Positions 56,736-64,000 of a DNA stretch of 64,000 nucleotides are shown here, in pieces. The stretch comes from an uncultured Sphingomonas sp. (GTDB taxonomy: Bacteria; Pseudomonadota; Alphaproteobacteria; Sphingomonadales; Sphingomonadaceae). The stretch is taken from positions 110,157 to 174,156 of the forward strand of contig NZ_CAJYQD010000039.1 in NCBI RefSeq assembly GCF_913776855.1. Direction: 5' to 3'. Both the position numbers and the translations under genes were made by a program. Each line of letters starts with the position of its first letter. Within the stretch, counting starts at the first letter, position 1. The notes beneath the pieces were generated by a model, which did no database searches, was not told where the DNA came from, and saw only the letters and a list, made by a program, of their open reading frames with translations.

Positions 56736-57135
56736 AGCCCCTGTTCGGTCACGCAGGAGAAGCGTCGCCCGCCGGCAAATACGCGCCGGGCGGTGTGTAG
56801 CGACGATCCCAGGACCTGCCCCCTGTGACGTTTCGAGACGTACCAAATGCTATCATGGGTCACAATGGGAGAAGTTGGGTGAGAATGGGAAAAAGCACCA
56901 CTGGCGGGGCGATTTTGGGATGTACGTTGTTTGTTCTGCCAATATTTTTGGGCGAGCGTGGGCGGGACGCTGGGACGGCGCCCCACCGGGCAGGAAACGG
57001 TACGGAAAGACGCGGGGGTTCGAACGCTGGGACGCCTGCGCCCCGTAAGCAACGGCCGACCCTGCGGCCTATCGTCGTCTGCTGGTCCCGGCTTGTGCCA
57101 GCATGACCTTCGCGATGTCGATCAGAGCGACAGGT
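56736..57135. other. 400-base gap upstream of mraZ
   Basis: No credible gene. It contains the MraZ repeats at 56856-56890 and, presumably, the dcw promoter on the minus strand. No convincing -35/-10 pair could be fixed by eye. A 6-bp inverted repeat TGCTGG/CCAGCA (57080-57103) sits near the end of the leftward gene at 57136 without a T run on that strand. Confidence 0.6.
56856..56890 (+). promoter_or_regulatory. MraZ box: four TGGGN repeats at exact 10-bp spacing
   Basis: TGGGT (56856), TGGGA (56866), TGGGT (56876) and TGGGA (56886), each separated by five bases. E. coli MraZ binds direct TGGGN repeats with five-base spacers upstream of mraZ. Here the G-rich strand is the plus strand, opposite to mraZ transcription. 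A further TGGGA at 56916 is still in 10-bp register (30 bases on). Strong support for autoregulation of the cluster. Confidence 0.85.
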
Positions 57136-57417
57136 TCAGCGAATCTCTGGAGTCGCGATGTTCCCGCTGGGCGCGGCGCCGGGGGAAATGCCCAGTTCGG
57201 CCAGCGGCTCGTCCGGGTTGCCGGTCGGCGTCAGGTTGGCGACCGCGACATTGGCCTGTTCATCGACCGTCGCGACATCCTCACCGATCGGGGCTTCGTC
57301 GATCGCCGAGCGGAACAGCGCGCTGGCAAGGATAATGAGCAGCACGACCAGCACCAGTCCGGTCGCGCCGACACGCAGGCGTTGCAATAATTGGGACTGG
57401 TCCGATCGCGGCGTCAT
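57136..57417 (-). CDS. hypothetical single-pass membrane protein
   Basis: 93 aa. One hydrophobic helix (VGATGLVLVVLLIILASALF, ~16-35) followed by an acidic, Pro/Ala-rich extracytoplasmic tail. I recognise no family. ATG 57417 is 11 bases after the cysteine synthase stop, so the two are probably co-transcribed; the open frame upstream overlaps that gene and is discounted. Confidence 0.65.
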   Translation of the reverse strand: MTPRSDQSQLLQRLRVGATGLVLVVLLIILASALFRSAIDEAPIGEDVATVDEQANVAVANLTPTGNPDEPLAELGISPGAAPSGNIATPEIR

Positions 57418-57428
57418 CTGCACGGCTG

Positions 57429-58421
57429 TTACGCCGAAGTCGCTCCGCTGTCGACCGCCAACCCTTTTGCCGCCAGCCATTCGGGATTGTACAGGGTGGA
57501 CAGATAGCGAAAGCCGGTGTCACACAGGATCGTCGCGACCCGGCTGCCCGGCCCCAATTGCCGCGCCAGCAGCACCGCGCCCGCCACGTTGATCCCCGAC
57601 GACAGGCCAAGGCACAGCCCCTCCTCCGCCAACAGCCGGCGGACCCAGACCATGCCCTCTTCATCCGACACGCGGAACTGGGTGTCGATCGGCGCGCCGT
57701 CGAGGTTCGCGGTGATCCGCCCCTGCCCGATGCCCTCGGCGACCGACGATCCTTCGGAACGCAACTCGCCATGGGCGTAGTAGTCATAAAGCGCCGCGCC
57801 ATGCGGATCGGTCAACGCGATGGTGACCGATTCGTCCTTTTCCTTCAGGCCCAATCCGACACCGGCGAGCGTGCCGCCGGTGCCCGCCGCACAGGTAAAG
57901 CCATCGATCCGCCCGTCCATCTGTTTCCAGATTTCGGCGGCCGTGCCGGTGATATGCGCGCGGCGATTGGCGATATTGTCGAACTGGTTCGCCCAGATCG
58001 CGTTCGGGGTCTCTTCTGCGATACGCCGGCTGGTGTGGACGAAATGACCGGGGTTCGAATAGGGCGCGGCCGGGACCAGGACCAGCTCGGCACCCAGTGC
58101 GCGCAGCGTATCCATCTTCTCGCGGCTCTGCGTCTCGGGCATCACGATGATCGTGCGATAGCCCTTGGCATTGGCGACCAGCGCCAAGCCGATGCCGGTA
58201 TTGCCGGCCGTCCCCTCGACGATCGTCCCGCCCGGCTGGATGAGGCTCCGCGCCTCCGCATCCTCGACGATCGACAGCGCGGCGCGATCCTTCACGCTGG
58301 CACCGGGATTGGCGAATTCGCACTTGGCGAAAATCTCCGCCCCGGCGGCTTCGCTGGGACCTTTCAGCCGGACGAGCGGGGTGTTGCCGATCAGGGCGAG
58401 CGTATCGAGGGCGGTATGCAT
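57429..58421 (-). CDS. cysK: cysteine synthase family PLP enzyme
   Basis: 330 aa. PLP lysine K44 in GASVKDRAAL, IGNTPLVRL at 11-19, VEGTAGNTGIGLALVA (~68-83), the GTGGTLAG phosphate loop near 180, and LSSGINVAGAV. Makes cysteine from O-acetylserine and sulfide in CysK. The N-terminal ALDTLALIGNTPLVRL and length fit the CysK/CysM fold; the A/B subtype and a cystathionine-synthase alternative are not resolved. Confidence 0.88.
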   Translation of the reverse strand: MHTALDTLALIGNTPLVRLKGPSEAAGAEIFAKCEFANPGASVKDRAALSIVEDAEARSLIQPGGTIVEGTAGNTGIGLALVANAKGYRTIIVMPETQSREKMDTLRALGAELVLVPAAPYSNPGHFVHTSRRIAEETPNAIWANQFDNIANRRAHITGTAAEIWKQMDGRIDGFTCAAGTGGTLAGVGLGLKEKDESVTIALTDPHGAALYDYYAHGELRSEGSSVAEGIGQGRITANLDGAPIDTQFRVSDEEGMVWVRRLLAEEGLCLGLSSGINVAGAVLLARQLGPGSRVATILCDTGFRYLSTLYNPEWLAAKGLAVDSGATSA

Positions 58422-58506
58422 GGGGGTGAGATGGCGCGGGACGCCCGCCGGGGCAAGCGCGCGGGCGGGTAGAATGGATTGAGGCCGGGCAAAGGTGGCT
58501 TGTGCG

Positions 58507-59298
58507 CTACCCCGCCAATGCGTCGACCAGCGCCTTCACCTTCGACTGCCGCCATTGCGGCAGCGGCGCGACAAGCCAGTAGCCCATGCGCCCCGACGCC
58601 GGTTCCCCGACCACCGCGATCCGTCCGGCGGCGATGTCGTCGCGGGCGAGCAGTTCGGGCACGGTCGCCCGCCCCAGCCCCGCCGCCGCCGCATCGATCG
58701 CAAGGCCCGCATCGGCGACCCGGACCAGCGCGGTCGCATCCTCCGGATTGCAGCCGGGCCAGCCGATCCGCGTATCGGCACCGCCACCGGCGCGTTCGAC
58801 GGTGACCATGCCGTCCGATTCGAGCGCCTCGCCCTCATGCGCGCCCGGCCCTTCGCCCCAGCGGATGGCAAGGTCGAGATTGGCTTCGGTGAAGTCGAGC
58901 GCATCGTCGGCCGCGACCAGCGCGAAGCGCAGGTCGGGATCGGCGGCGGCGATGCGCGACAGGCGGGGGAGCAGCCATTTTTGCGTCAGGTCGCGCGGCG
59001 CGGCAATGGTCAGCGACTTCGACGATTGCCCGGCCTGCATCGCGCGGACCGCTTCCTCGAATTGCAGGAAACCGCCGCGCAACGCGGCCAATCCGGCCTC
59101 ACCCTCCGGCGTCAGCTCCAGCCCGCGGGTCGTACGGCGGAACAGCACGACGCCCAGCGTATCCTCCAGCGCGCGGACCTGCTGCCCCACCGCCGCAGGG
59201 GTCACCGCCAGTTCGTCGGCGGCGCGGGTGAAGGACAGGTGTCGCGCGGCAGCGTCCAGCACGCGCAGGCCGTTCAGCGGCAGGTGCGTCCGCTTCAT
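58507..59298 (-). CDS. LysR-family transcriptional regulator (GcvA-like)
   Basis: 263 aa. N-terminal winged helix: LNGLRVLDAAARHLSFTRAADELAVTPAAVGQQVRALE, with the P-A-A-V-x-Q-Q/H-V-R-x-L-E pattern of the GcvA/AmpR branch. The C-terminal effector domain is slightly short (RLSRIAAADPDLRFALVA onward). Last gene of the metZ-apaG-LysR unit, overlapping apaG by four bases, so it may sense sulfur or methionine metabolites. That is inference from context. Confidence 0.9.
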   Translation of the reverse strand: MKRTHLPLNGLRVLDAAARHLSFTRAADELAVTPAAVGQQVRALEDTLGVVLFRRTTRGLELTPEGEAGLAALRGGFLQFEEAVRAMQAGQSSKSLTIAAPRDLTQKWLLPRLSRIAAADPDLRFALVAADDALDFTEANLDLAIRWGEGPGAHEGEALESDGMVTVERAGGGADTRIGWPGCNPEDATALVRVADAGLAIDAAAAGLGRATVPELLARDDIAAGRIAVVGEPASGRMGYWLVAPLPQWRQSKVKALVDALAG

Positions 59299-59693
59299 GC
59301 GCCGACCGCCGGTGCCAGCAGGGTGAAGCGCGGGATCGCCACGTCGAACGTATCCCCATCATCGGCCAGCATGTGATAGCTCCCCTGCATCGCTCCGGTC
59401 GGGGTCGTCAGCGGACAGCCCGATACATAATCGAAGCTGCCGCCCGGTTCGATCACGGGCAACTCGCCGATCACGCCTTCGCCCTCCACGCTATGCCGTT
59501 CGCCGCGCCCGTCGGTGATGATCCAGTGGCGGGTGAGCAGCTGCACCGTCCGGTCCGAATCATTCTCGATCCGGATATGATAGGCCCAGAACCAGCGCCC
59601 CTGCGCCGGTTGCGACTGTTCGGGCAGATAGGTCGCCGATACCCGCACCACGATACCGCCGGTCGTCGCCTCGTGCGGGAACAGCGCCTTCAT
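59295..59693 (-). CDS. apaG: ApaG/Co2+-Mg2+ efflux-associated domain protein
   Basis: 132 aa beta-sandwich. VSATYLPEQSQP, FWAYHIRIENDSDRTVQLLTRHWIITDG and GSFDYVSGCPLTTPTGAMQGSY are the ApaG signature blocks. Its molecular role is not settled; it is linked to cation resistance and to diadenosine tetraphosphate levels in enterics. ATG 59693 overlaps the metZ stop, and its stop overlaps the LysR start. Confidence 0.93.
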   Translation of the reverse strand: MKALFPHEATTGGIVVRVSATYLPEQSQPAQGRWFWAYHIRIENDSDRTVQLLTRHWIITDGRGERHSVEGEGVIGELPVIEPGGSFDYVSGCPLTTPTGAMQGSYHMLADDGDTFDVAIPRFTLLAPAVGA

Positions 59694-60898
59694 AGGGCGA
59701 CCGCGCGCAACGCCTGGTCGAGGTCGGCGATCAGGTCGTCCGCATCCTCCAGACCCACATTGATGCGGATCATGCCTTCGGAAATGCCCATCTCGATCCG
59801 CTTTTCCTCGGCCACGCCCGAATGGGTGGTGGAGGCCGGATGCGTCATCAGCGAGCGCGAGTCGCCGATATTGTTCGAGATATCGATCAGTTGCAGCGCA
59901 TCGAGCAGCCCGTGGGCCTGCGCCCGCCCGCCGTCGAGTTCGAAAGAGAAGATCGGCCCGGCCATCTTCATCTGGCGCATACACAGGTCGTGCTGCGGAT
60001 GGCTGGGCAGGCCCGGCGCATTGATCTTCGGCACGCGCCCTTCGAGGAAGCTTGCGACCTTCAGCGCATTTTCTGACTGGCGCATCACGCGCAGGTCGAG
60101 CGTCTCCAGACCCTTCAGCACCACCCAGGCGTTGAACGCGCTGAGCGTCGGGCCGGTGTTACGGGTGAAGGGCAACAGCACGTCGTCGATGAACGCCTTC
60201 GTCCCGCACACCGCACCGGCCAGAACCCGGCCCTGTCCTTCCATAAGCTTCGTCGCGCTATAGGCTACCACGTCCGCGCCGAAGTCCATCGGGCGTTGCA
60301 GTGCGGGGCTGGCAAAGGCGTTGTCGACCACGGTGACGATGCCCCGCTCACGTGCGGCTGCGCAGATCGCGGTCAGGTCGGCGACGTCCATCGTCGGATT
60401 GGCCGGCGTTTCGAAGAACCAGACCTTCGTGTTCGGGCGGCTGGCATCGATGAACGCCTGCGGATCGCGCGCATCGACCACGTCGGTTGCGATGCCGAAC
60501 TTGGGCAGCAGCGTGTCAGTCAGCCAGCGACACGACCCGAACGCGGCGCGCCCGCCGACCAGGTGGTCGCCCGCCGACAACTGGCTGAGCAGTGCCGCCG
60601 TCATCGCCGCCATGCCGGTCGCCATGGTACGACACGCCTCGGCTCCTTCGAGCAGGGCGATGCGTTCTTCCAGCATCTCGACGGTCGGGTTCTGCAACCG
60701 CGAATAGGTCATGCCGACCTGTTCGCCCGCAACGCGCGGGGCGGCGTCGCCGGCACAGTCATAGGCATAGCCCGAGGTGAGGAACAACGCCTCCGACGTT
60801 TCGCCATATTCGCTGCGCGCGGTGCCCCCGCGCACGGCCTGCGTTGCGGGACGCCAGGTGGCGGTGATGCTGCGGTCTTGTCCGGTCTTGCGCTTCAT
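59690..60898 (-). CDS. metZ: O-succinylhomoserine sulfhydrylase
   Basis: 402 aa Cys/Met-metabolism PLP enzyme. TYSRLQNPTVEMLEERIALLEG (~64-85), ETPANPTMDVADL near 158-170, and PLP lysine in VAYSATKLMEGQGRVLAG near 205-222. It makes homocysteine directly from O-succinylhomoserine and sulfide. The choice of MetZ over MetB/MetY rests on overall resemblance. I looked for a SAM riboswitch in the 88 bases upstream and saw none. Divergent from recJ. Confidence 0.9.
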   Translation of the reverse strand: MKRKTGQDRSITATWRPATQAVRGGTARSEYGETSEALFLTSGYAYDCAGDAAPRVAGEQVGMTYSRLQNPTVEMLEERIALLEGAEACRTMATGMAAMTAALLSQLSAGDHLVGGRAAFGSCRWLTDTLLPKFGIATDVVDARDPQAFIDASRPNTKVWFFETPANPTMDVADLTAICAAARERGIVTVVDNAFASPALQRPMDFGADVVAYSATKLMEGQGRVLAGAVCGTKAFIDDVLLPFTRNTGPTLSAFNAWVVLKGLETLDLRVMRQSENALKVASFLEGRVPKINAPGLPSHPQHDLCMRQMKMAGPIFSFELDGGRAQAHGLLDALQLIDISNNIGDSRSLMTHPASTTHSGVAEEKRIEMGISEGMIRINVGLEDADDLIADLDQALRAVAL

Positions 60899-60986
60899 GG
60901 CGCCGTCTTTGCGCGCTCGGGGCAAGAATTTCCAGTGGAGATGCGCCCCGCTGGACCGCCCTGCCGCCAAGGGGTAGAGCGCGGCG

Positions 60987-62750
60987 ATGCGTTCCGTACT
61001 CAATGTGCATCGCTCGATCCTGGGCCAGCCATGGCGCTGGCGCGGGTTGGAGGGCGATGTGTGCAACGACGGGTTCGTCGCCGACGATCTCGTCACCCGT
61101 ATCCTGCTGGCCCGTGGCTGTCCGCGCGAGGCGCTGGCCGCGCACAAGGCGCCCAGCATCCGCGAATTCATGCCCGACCCGTCGATCTTCCGCGACATGG
61201 ACCGCGCCGCCGAGCGACTGGCCGACGCAGTGATGGCGAAGGAGCCGGTCGCGATCTTCGGCGATTACGACGTCGATGGTGCGACGTCGGCCGCGCTGCT
61301 GGTGCGGTTGCTGCGCGACCTGGGCCTGGCCGCCCGCCCCTATATCCCCGACCGCCAGCGCGAAGGGTATGGCCCCAACGCGCCAGCGATGCTGCGGCTG
61401 GCGCGCGAAGGTGCCACGCTGATCGTCACGGTCGATTGCGGGGCGCAGGCGTTCGAGGCACTCGCCGCCACGCGCGACGCCGGGGTCGATGTACTGGTGG
61501 TCGATCACCACCAATGCACGACCGAGCTTCCCCCCGCCCTCGCCATCGTCAACCCGAACCGGCTGGATGAGGGCGCAGGGGCGGCGCACGGACATCTGGC
61601 GGCGGTCGGGGTCGCGTTCCTGCTGGCGGCGGCGCTGGTACGGACGTTACGCGCACGCGGCTTCTTTACCGGCCGCGCCGAACCGAAGCTGCTCGACCTG
61701 CTCGACCTCGTGGCGCTGGGGACCGTCGCGGACGTTGCCCAGCTCCGGGGACTGAACCGGGCATTCGTGGCGCAGGGACTGAAGGTCATGGCCCGGCGGC
61801 AGAATATCGGCATCGCCGCGCTGATCGAGGCTTCGCGCCTGACCCGCGCCCCGACCTGCACCGATCTCGGCTTCGCGCTCGGACCGCGCATCAATGCCGG
61901 CGGGCGGGTCGGCAAGTCGGACCTCGGCGTCCGGCTGCTGACGACACAGGACCCGGAAGAGGCCCGCACCCTCGCGGTCGAGCTGGACCGGCTGAACGAG
62001 GAACGCCGCCTGATCGAGGGCGATGTGCAGGCATCCGCCGACCTCTCGGCGCGCGCACAGGAATCGCGCGGCTGCGTCGTGGTGTCGGGACGCGGCTGGC
62101 ATCCCGGCGTCATCGGCATCGTAGCCGGGCGGCTGAAGGAAAAGCTCGGTCGTCCGGTGCTGGTCATCGCGGTCGATGACCATGGCGTGGGCAAGGGGTC
62201 GGGCCGGTCGATCCCCGGCGTCGACATGGGCGCGGCGATCCTGGCCGCCAAGGAACTCGGGCTGGTCAGCGCAGGCGGCGGCCATGCGGCGGCAGCGGGC
62301 GTGACCGTCGCGGAGGCCGCGATCCCCGCCCTCGCCGATTTCCTGCACGCGCGGATGGCCGAACCGGTCGAGCGCGCGCGGGAGGACCGTGCGCTGCTGG
62401 TCGATGCGGTACTGGCGCCCGGCGGGGTCAGCCCACTGCTGATCGACGCGCTGGAGGCCGGCGGTCCGTACGGCATGGGCTGGCCCGCCCCGCGCGTGGC
62501 GGCGGGACCGGTGCGGATCGTGAAGGCGGATGTCGTAGGCAACGGCCATGTCCGCGCGATCGTGACCGGCGACGATGGCCGCCGGTTCAAGGGCGTGGCC
62601 TTTCGCCAGGCGGAAACCGACCTCGGCATGGCGCTGCTGGGCGCCCCGCCGCATCGCAAGCTGTGGCTTGCGGGCCGCGCAAAGCTCGACGACTGGGGCA
62701 GTCGCCCGACCGCCGAACTGCATATCGACGACATGGCGTGGGCCGATTGA
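60987..62750 (+). CDS. recJ: single-stranded-DNA-specific exonuclease RecJ
   Basis: 587 aa. DHH-superfamily motifs: IFGDYDVDGATSAALLV (~90-106), VTVDCGAQAFEAL near 150, VVDHHQC near 170, and GPRINAGGRVGKSDLGVRLL near 295. The DHHA1 motif GGGHAAAAGVTV lies near 432. A 5'-3' ssDNA exonuclease with two Mn2+ in the active site. The N-terminal WRWRGLEGDVCNDGF is a slightly unusual opening but the length is normal. Confidence 0.96.
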   Translation: MRSVLNVHRSILGQPWRWRGLEGDVCNDGFVADDLVTRILLARGCPREALAAHKAPSIREFMPDPSIFRDMDRAAERLADAVMAKEPVAIFGDYDVDGATSAALLVRLLRDLGLAARPYIPDRQREGYGPNAPAMLRLAREGATLIVTVDCGAQAFEALAATRDAGVDVLVVDHHQCTTELPPALAIVNPNRLDEGAGAAHGHLAAVGVAFLLAAALVRTLRARGFFTGRAEPKLLDLLDLVALGTVADVAQLRGLNRAFVAQGLKVMARRQNIGIAALIEASRLTRAPTCTDLGFALGPRINAGGRVGKSDLGVRLLTTQDPEEARTLAVELDRLNEERRLIEGDVQASADLSARAQESRGCVVVSGRGWHPGVIGIVAGRLKEKLGRPVLVIAVDDHGVGKGSGRSIPGVDMGAAILAAKELGLVSAGGGHAAAAGVTVAEAAIPALADFLHARMAEPVERAREDRALLVDAVLAPGGVSPLLIDALEAGGPYGMGWPAPRVAAGPVRIVKADVVGNGHVRAIVTGDDGRRFKGVAFRQAETDLGMALLGAPPHRKLWLAGRAKLDDWGSRPTAELHIDDMAWAD

Positions 62751-62771
62751 GCAAAAAATCTGAAATAGCTG

Positions 62772-62800
62772 TTGACCGATCGCCGACCCTCTTCTAACAG
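62772..62800 (+). promoter_or_regulatory. putative housekeeping promoter of tRNA-Glu
   Basis: TTGACC (62772-62777), 17 bases, TAACAG (62795-62800); the predicted start is about a dozen bases before the tRNA. The region is between recJ and the tRNA. Assigned by spacing and position. Confidence 0.5.
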
Positions 62801-62819
62801 CCCGTCCACGCCACCAGAT

Positions 62820-62894
62820 GGCCCCTTCGTCTAGCGGTTAGGACGCGGCCCTTTCACGGCTGAAACACGGGTTCGATTCCCGTAGGGGTCACCA
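62820..62894 (+). tRNA. tRNA-Glu (anticodon UUC)
   Basis: 75 bases including an encoded CCA. Acceptor G62820-T62826 pairs with A62884-C62890, with one G-U. The anticodon loop CTTTCAC carries TTC. The T arm is ACGGG-TTCGATT-CCCGT and the D arm holds CTAGCGGTTAGGA. Folds completely with no mismatch beyond G-U pairs. Confidence 0.97.
62872..62894 (+). other. probable attachment site (3' end of tRNA-Glu)
   Basis: An integrase gene ends 12 bases past this tRNA and points at it, the usual arrangement when an element has integrated into a tRNA 3' end while restoring the tRNA. The matching direct repeat, expected at the far end of the element, is beyond the window, so this is inference. Confidence 0.5.
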
Positions 62895-62906
62895 CCCTTG
62901 AAAACA

Positions 62907-64000
62907 CTAGGTTTTCTTGGCTGGTACATTAGCGGTTGCCCCCGTCAGCGGCATGATTTTGCCCCCGGTCATTCGCAGCGCTGCGTTCTTGGCAATCATT
63001 AGGGCCCTAGCCCGCTTCCCATAGTGACGTACGATTTCAGGTGACATGCCGAGGATCTCGCCAACCTCGGTGTCGTTCAAGCCGCACTCCAACTGGTAGC
63101 AGCACGCATTCTTCCGAAGCCCATGGAAGGTGAACGTAGCGCCGGCCGCAATGACCTCCCGCGCCGTCAAATCCAGCAGCACTTCTCGAACCGGAGGCTG
63201 GGCCATAAGTGCTCTCAGCCGCTCTTGAATTGCCCCAGTCGATTTGAATGGAGCACCAGTCCGTTCGTAGAGCAGGGTTACCGAGCGCCGAGGTAAACGC
63301 CGCAGTTCATCCTGCCAAAAGGGATGCATGGGTACGGCCACATCCTTTGTGATCCCACCCCTGCGGACTTTCTGTTGGGTAAATTGCATGATGCCGTTCG
63401 CAATCCAGCCATACTGCATGCGAATGCAATCGCCGACCCGCTGGCCGGAGCATAGTCCGGTGACAATCGCTAAGCGTGTCATAGGGGTTGCTTCCTCCAA
63501 ACACACCGCAAGAAGGTCGGCCGGCCAAGGCTCGTGCTCACCGATCTTTAGAATGGGCACGTCAGCAGCCGGATTATCGTCACGGATCCCTATCCGCATC
63601 GCGTGCTTCATCAGACTGCCGAAAACGCTAAGCCAAACATTTGCCTTTCCGGGCGTCTCGGCCAAAGTGTCGCGCAGACGGTAGACGTGTACCGGTCGCA
63701 CACCCGACACCGAACGATGTCCATGCTCAACTCCTATCATTTGCAGATAGCGGAGTTGATTTTCACGCGTCTTCATACTCTTGACGTTCCATTCGGGGCT
63801 TCGTCGGTAATCAGCAATCAACCAAGCTAGTGAGCCGTGCGGCAGCGGGGCTGATTTAGCGTCGGGCTGACTCAGACGAGCATATTCGGCGGGAAAATCA
63901 GGACTGTTGATCGCCGGTAGTCGGATGTACGTGTCCTTCCCTGCGACCTTGCGCCGGAAATACAGCAAGCCCTTGCGTTCGGTGACATTCTTCAACGTAA
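62907..64000 (-). CDS. tyrosine-type site-specific integrase, 5' end at window edge
   Basis: About 362 residues visible from a TTG at 63995, but the frame stays open to the right edge, so the true start is probably just outside. Numbering from that TTG: catalytic R186 in TGLCSGQRVGD, K209 in QQKVRRGG, H291 and R294 in FTFHGLRKNA, and nucleophile Y325 in IVRHYGKRA. The second box has LGMSPE where LGHSS is usual, so the conserved His/Trp is Met317. An N-terminal DNA-binding segment begins LLYFRRKVAGKDTYIRLP. Lower GC and different codon use than the chromosome upstream. Likely mobilises an element inserted at tRNA-Glu. Confidence 0.9.
   Translation of the reverse strand, partial: TLKNVTERKGLLYFRRKVAGKDTYIRLPAINSPDFPAEYARLSQPDAKSAPLPHGSLAWLIADYRRSPEWNVKSMKTRENQLRYLQMIGVEHGHRSVSGVRPVHVYRLRDTLAETPGKANVWLSVFGSLMKHAMRIGIRDDNPAADVPILKIGEHEPWPADLLAVCLEEATPMTRLAIVTGLCSGQRVGDCIRMQYGWIANGIMQFTQQKVRRGGITKDVAVPMHPFWQDELRRLPRRSVTLLYERTGAPFKSTGAIQERLRALMAQPPVREVLLDLTAREVIAAGATFTFHGLRKNACCYQLECGLNDTEVGEILGMSPEIVRHYGKRARALMIAKNAALRMTGGKIMPLTGATANVPAKKT

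Noticed and set aside
57080..57103. TGCTGG/CCAGCA inverted repeat as a terminator of the cysK unit
   Set aside because: Only six pairs, a 12-base loop and no T run on the minus strand.
60899..60986. SAM riboswitch upstream of metZ
   Set aside because: The divergent 88-base region shows one TCCAG/CTGGA pairing but none of the conserved SAM-II or SAM-V core bases that I could recognise.

Overview
The window is high-GC DNA from an alphaproteobacterium, most likely Sphingomonas or a close relative. I infer this from the division/cell-wall (dcw) cluster layout, the Tat-Scp-NagZ-SPOR-ArgS gene order, the adjacent DUF1501/DUF1800 pair, and general-stress promoters of the alphaproteobacterial EcfG type. 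Almost all genes are chromosomal housekeeping. Stop/start overlaps of the ATGA, GTGA or TAATG type are very common and set many of the starts chosen here. The taxonomic call was not tested by any search.

Layout. 1-6860: a clipped VOC protein, a radical SAM protein, an M48-LysM protease, a flavoprotein, a DNA-deoxyinosine glycosylase, an orphan gene, then xseB-ispA-coaD. 6891-11435: DedA protein, heme A synthase, rplM-rpsI with a terminator, and a methyltransferase. 11436-16442: a repeat-containing gap, then a leftward unit of LOV hybrid histidine kinase, MFS transporter and metallophosphoesterase. 16443-19041: the uronate catabolic operon kduI-kduD-kdgK, divergent from hemF-GNAT. 20637-24700: two paralogous membrane proteins, lipB, a Met-rich lipoprotein, a secreted orphan, a candidate stress sRNA and an entericidin-like lipoprotein. 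24721-31615: a leftward operon argS-SPOR-nagZ-PAS-scpA-scpB-tatABC. 31678-37463: DUF1800-DUF1501 and TPR/SPOR-dgt. 37740-56735: the complete dcw cluster mraZ-rsmH-ftsL-ftsI-murE-murF-mraY-murD-ftsW-murG-murC-(64 aa)-murB-ddl-ftsQ-ftsA-ftsZ plus one membrane gene. 57136-62750: cysteine synthase, metZ-apaG-LysR and recJ. 62820-64000: tRNA-Glu(UUC) followed at once by a tyrosine integrase running off the window, the likely edge of an integrated element.

The least ordinary signal is at 24219-24398. A perfect EcfG-type promoter (GGAAC-N16-CGTT) lies just upstream of a compact, apparently non-coding unit with three strong hairpins, two of them with C-rich loops, the last being an intrinsic terminator. 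A second perfect GGAAC-N16-CGTT sits in front of the blue-light (LOV) hybrid histidine kinase, and near-matches precede the M48 protease and the entericidin gene. Together these suggest a stress and light-responsive layer over envelope functions. Other notable points are a four-repeat MraZ box in inverted orientation upstream of the dcw cluster, an unnamed 64-codon gene embedded between murC and murB, and a PAS-only gene inside the chromosome-segregation/Tat operon.
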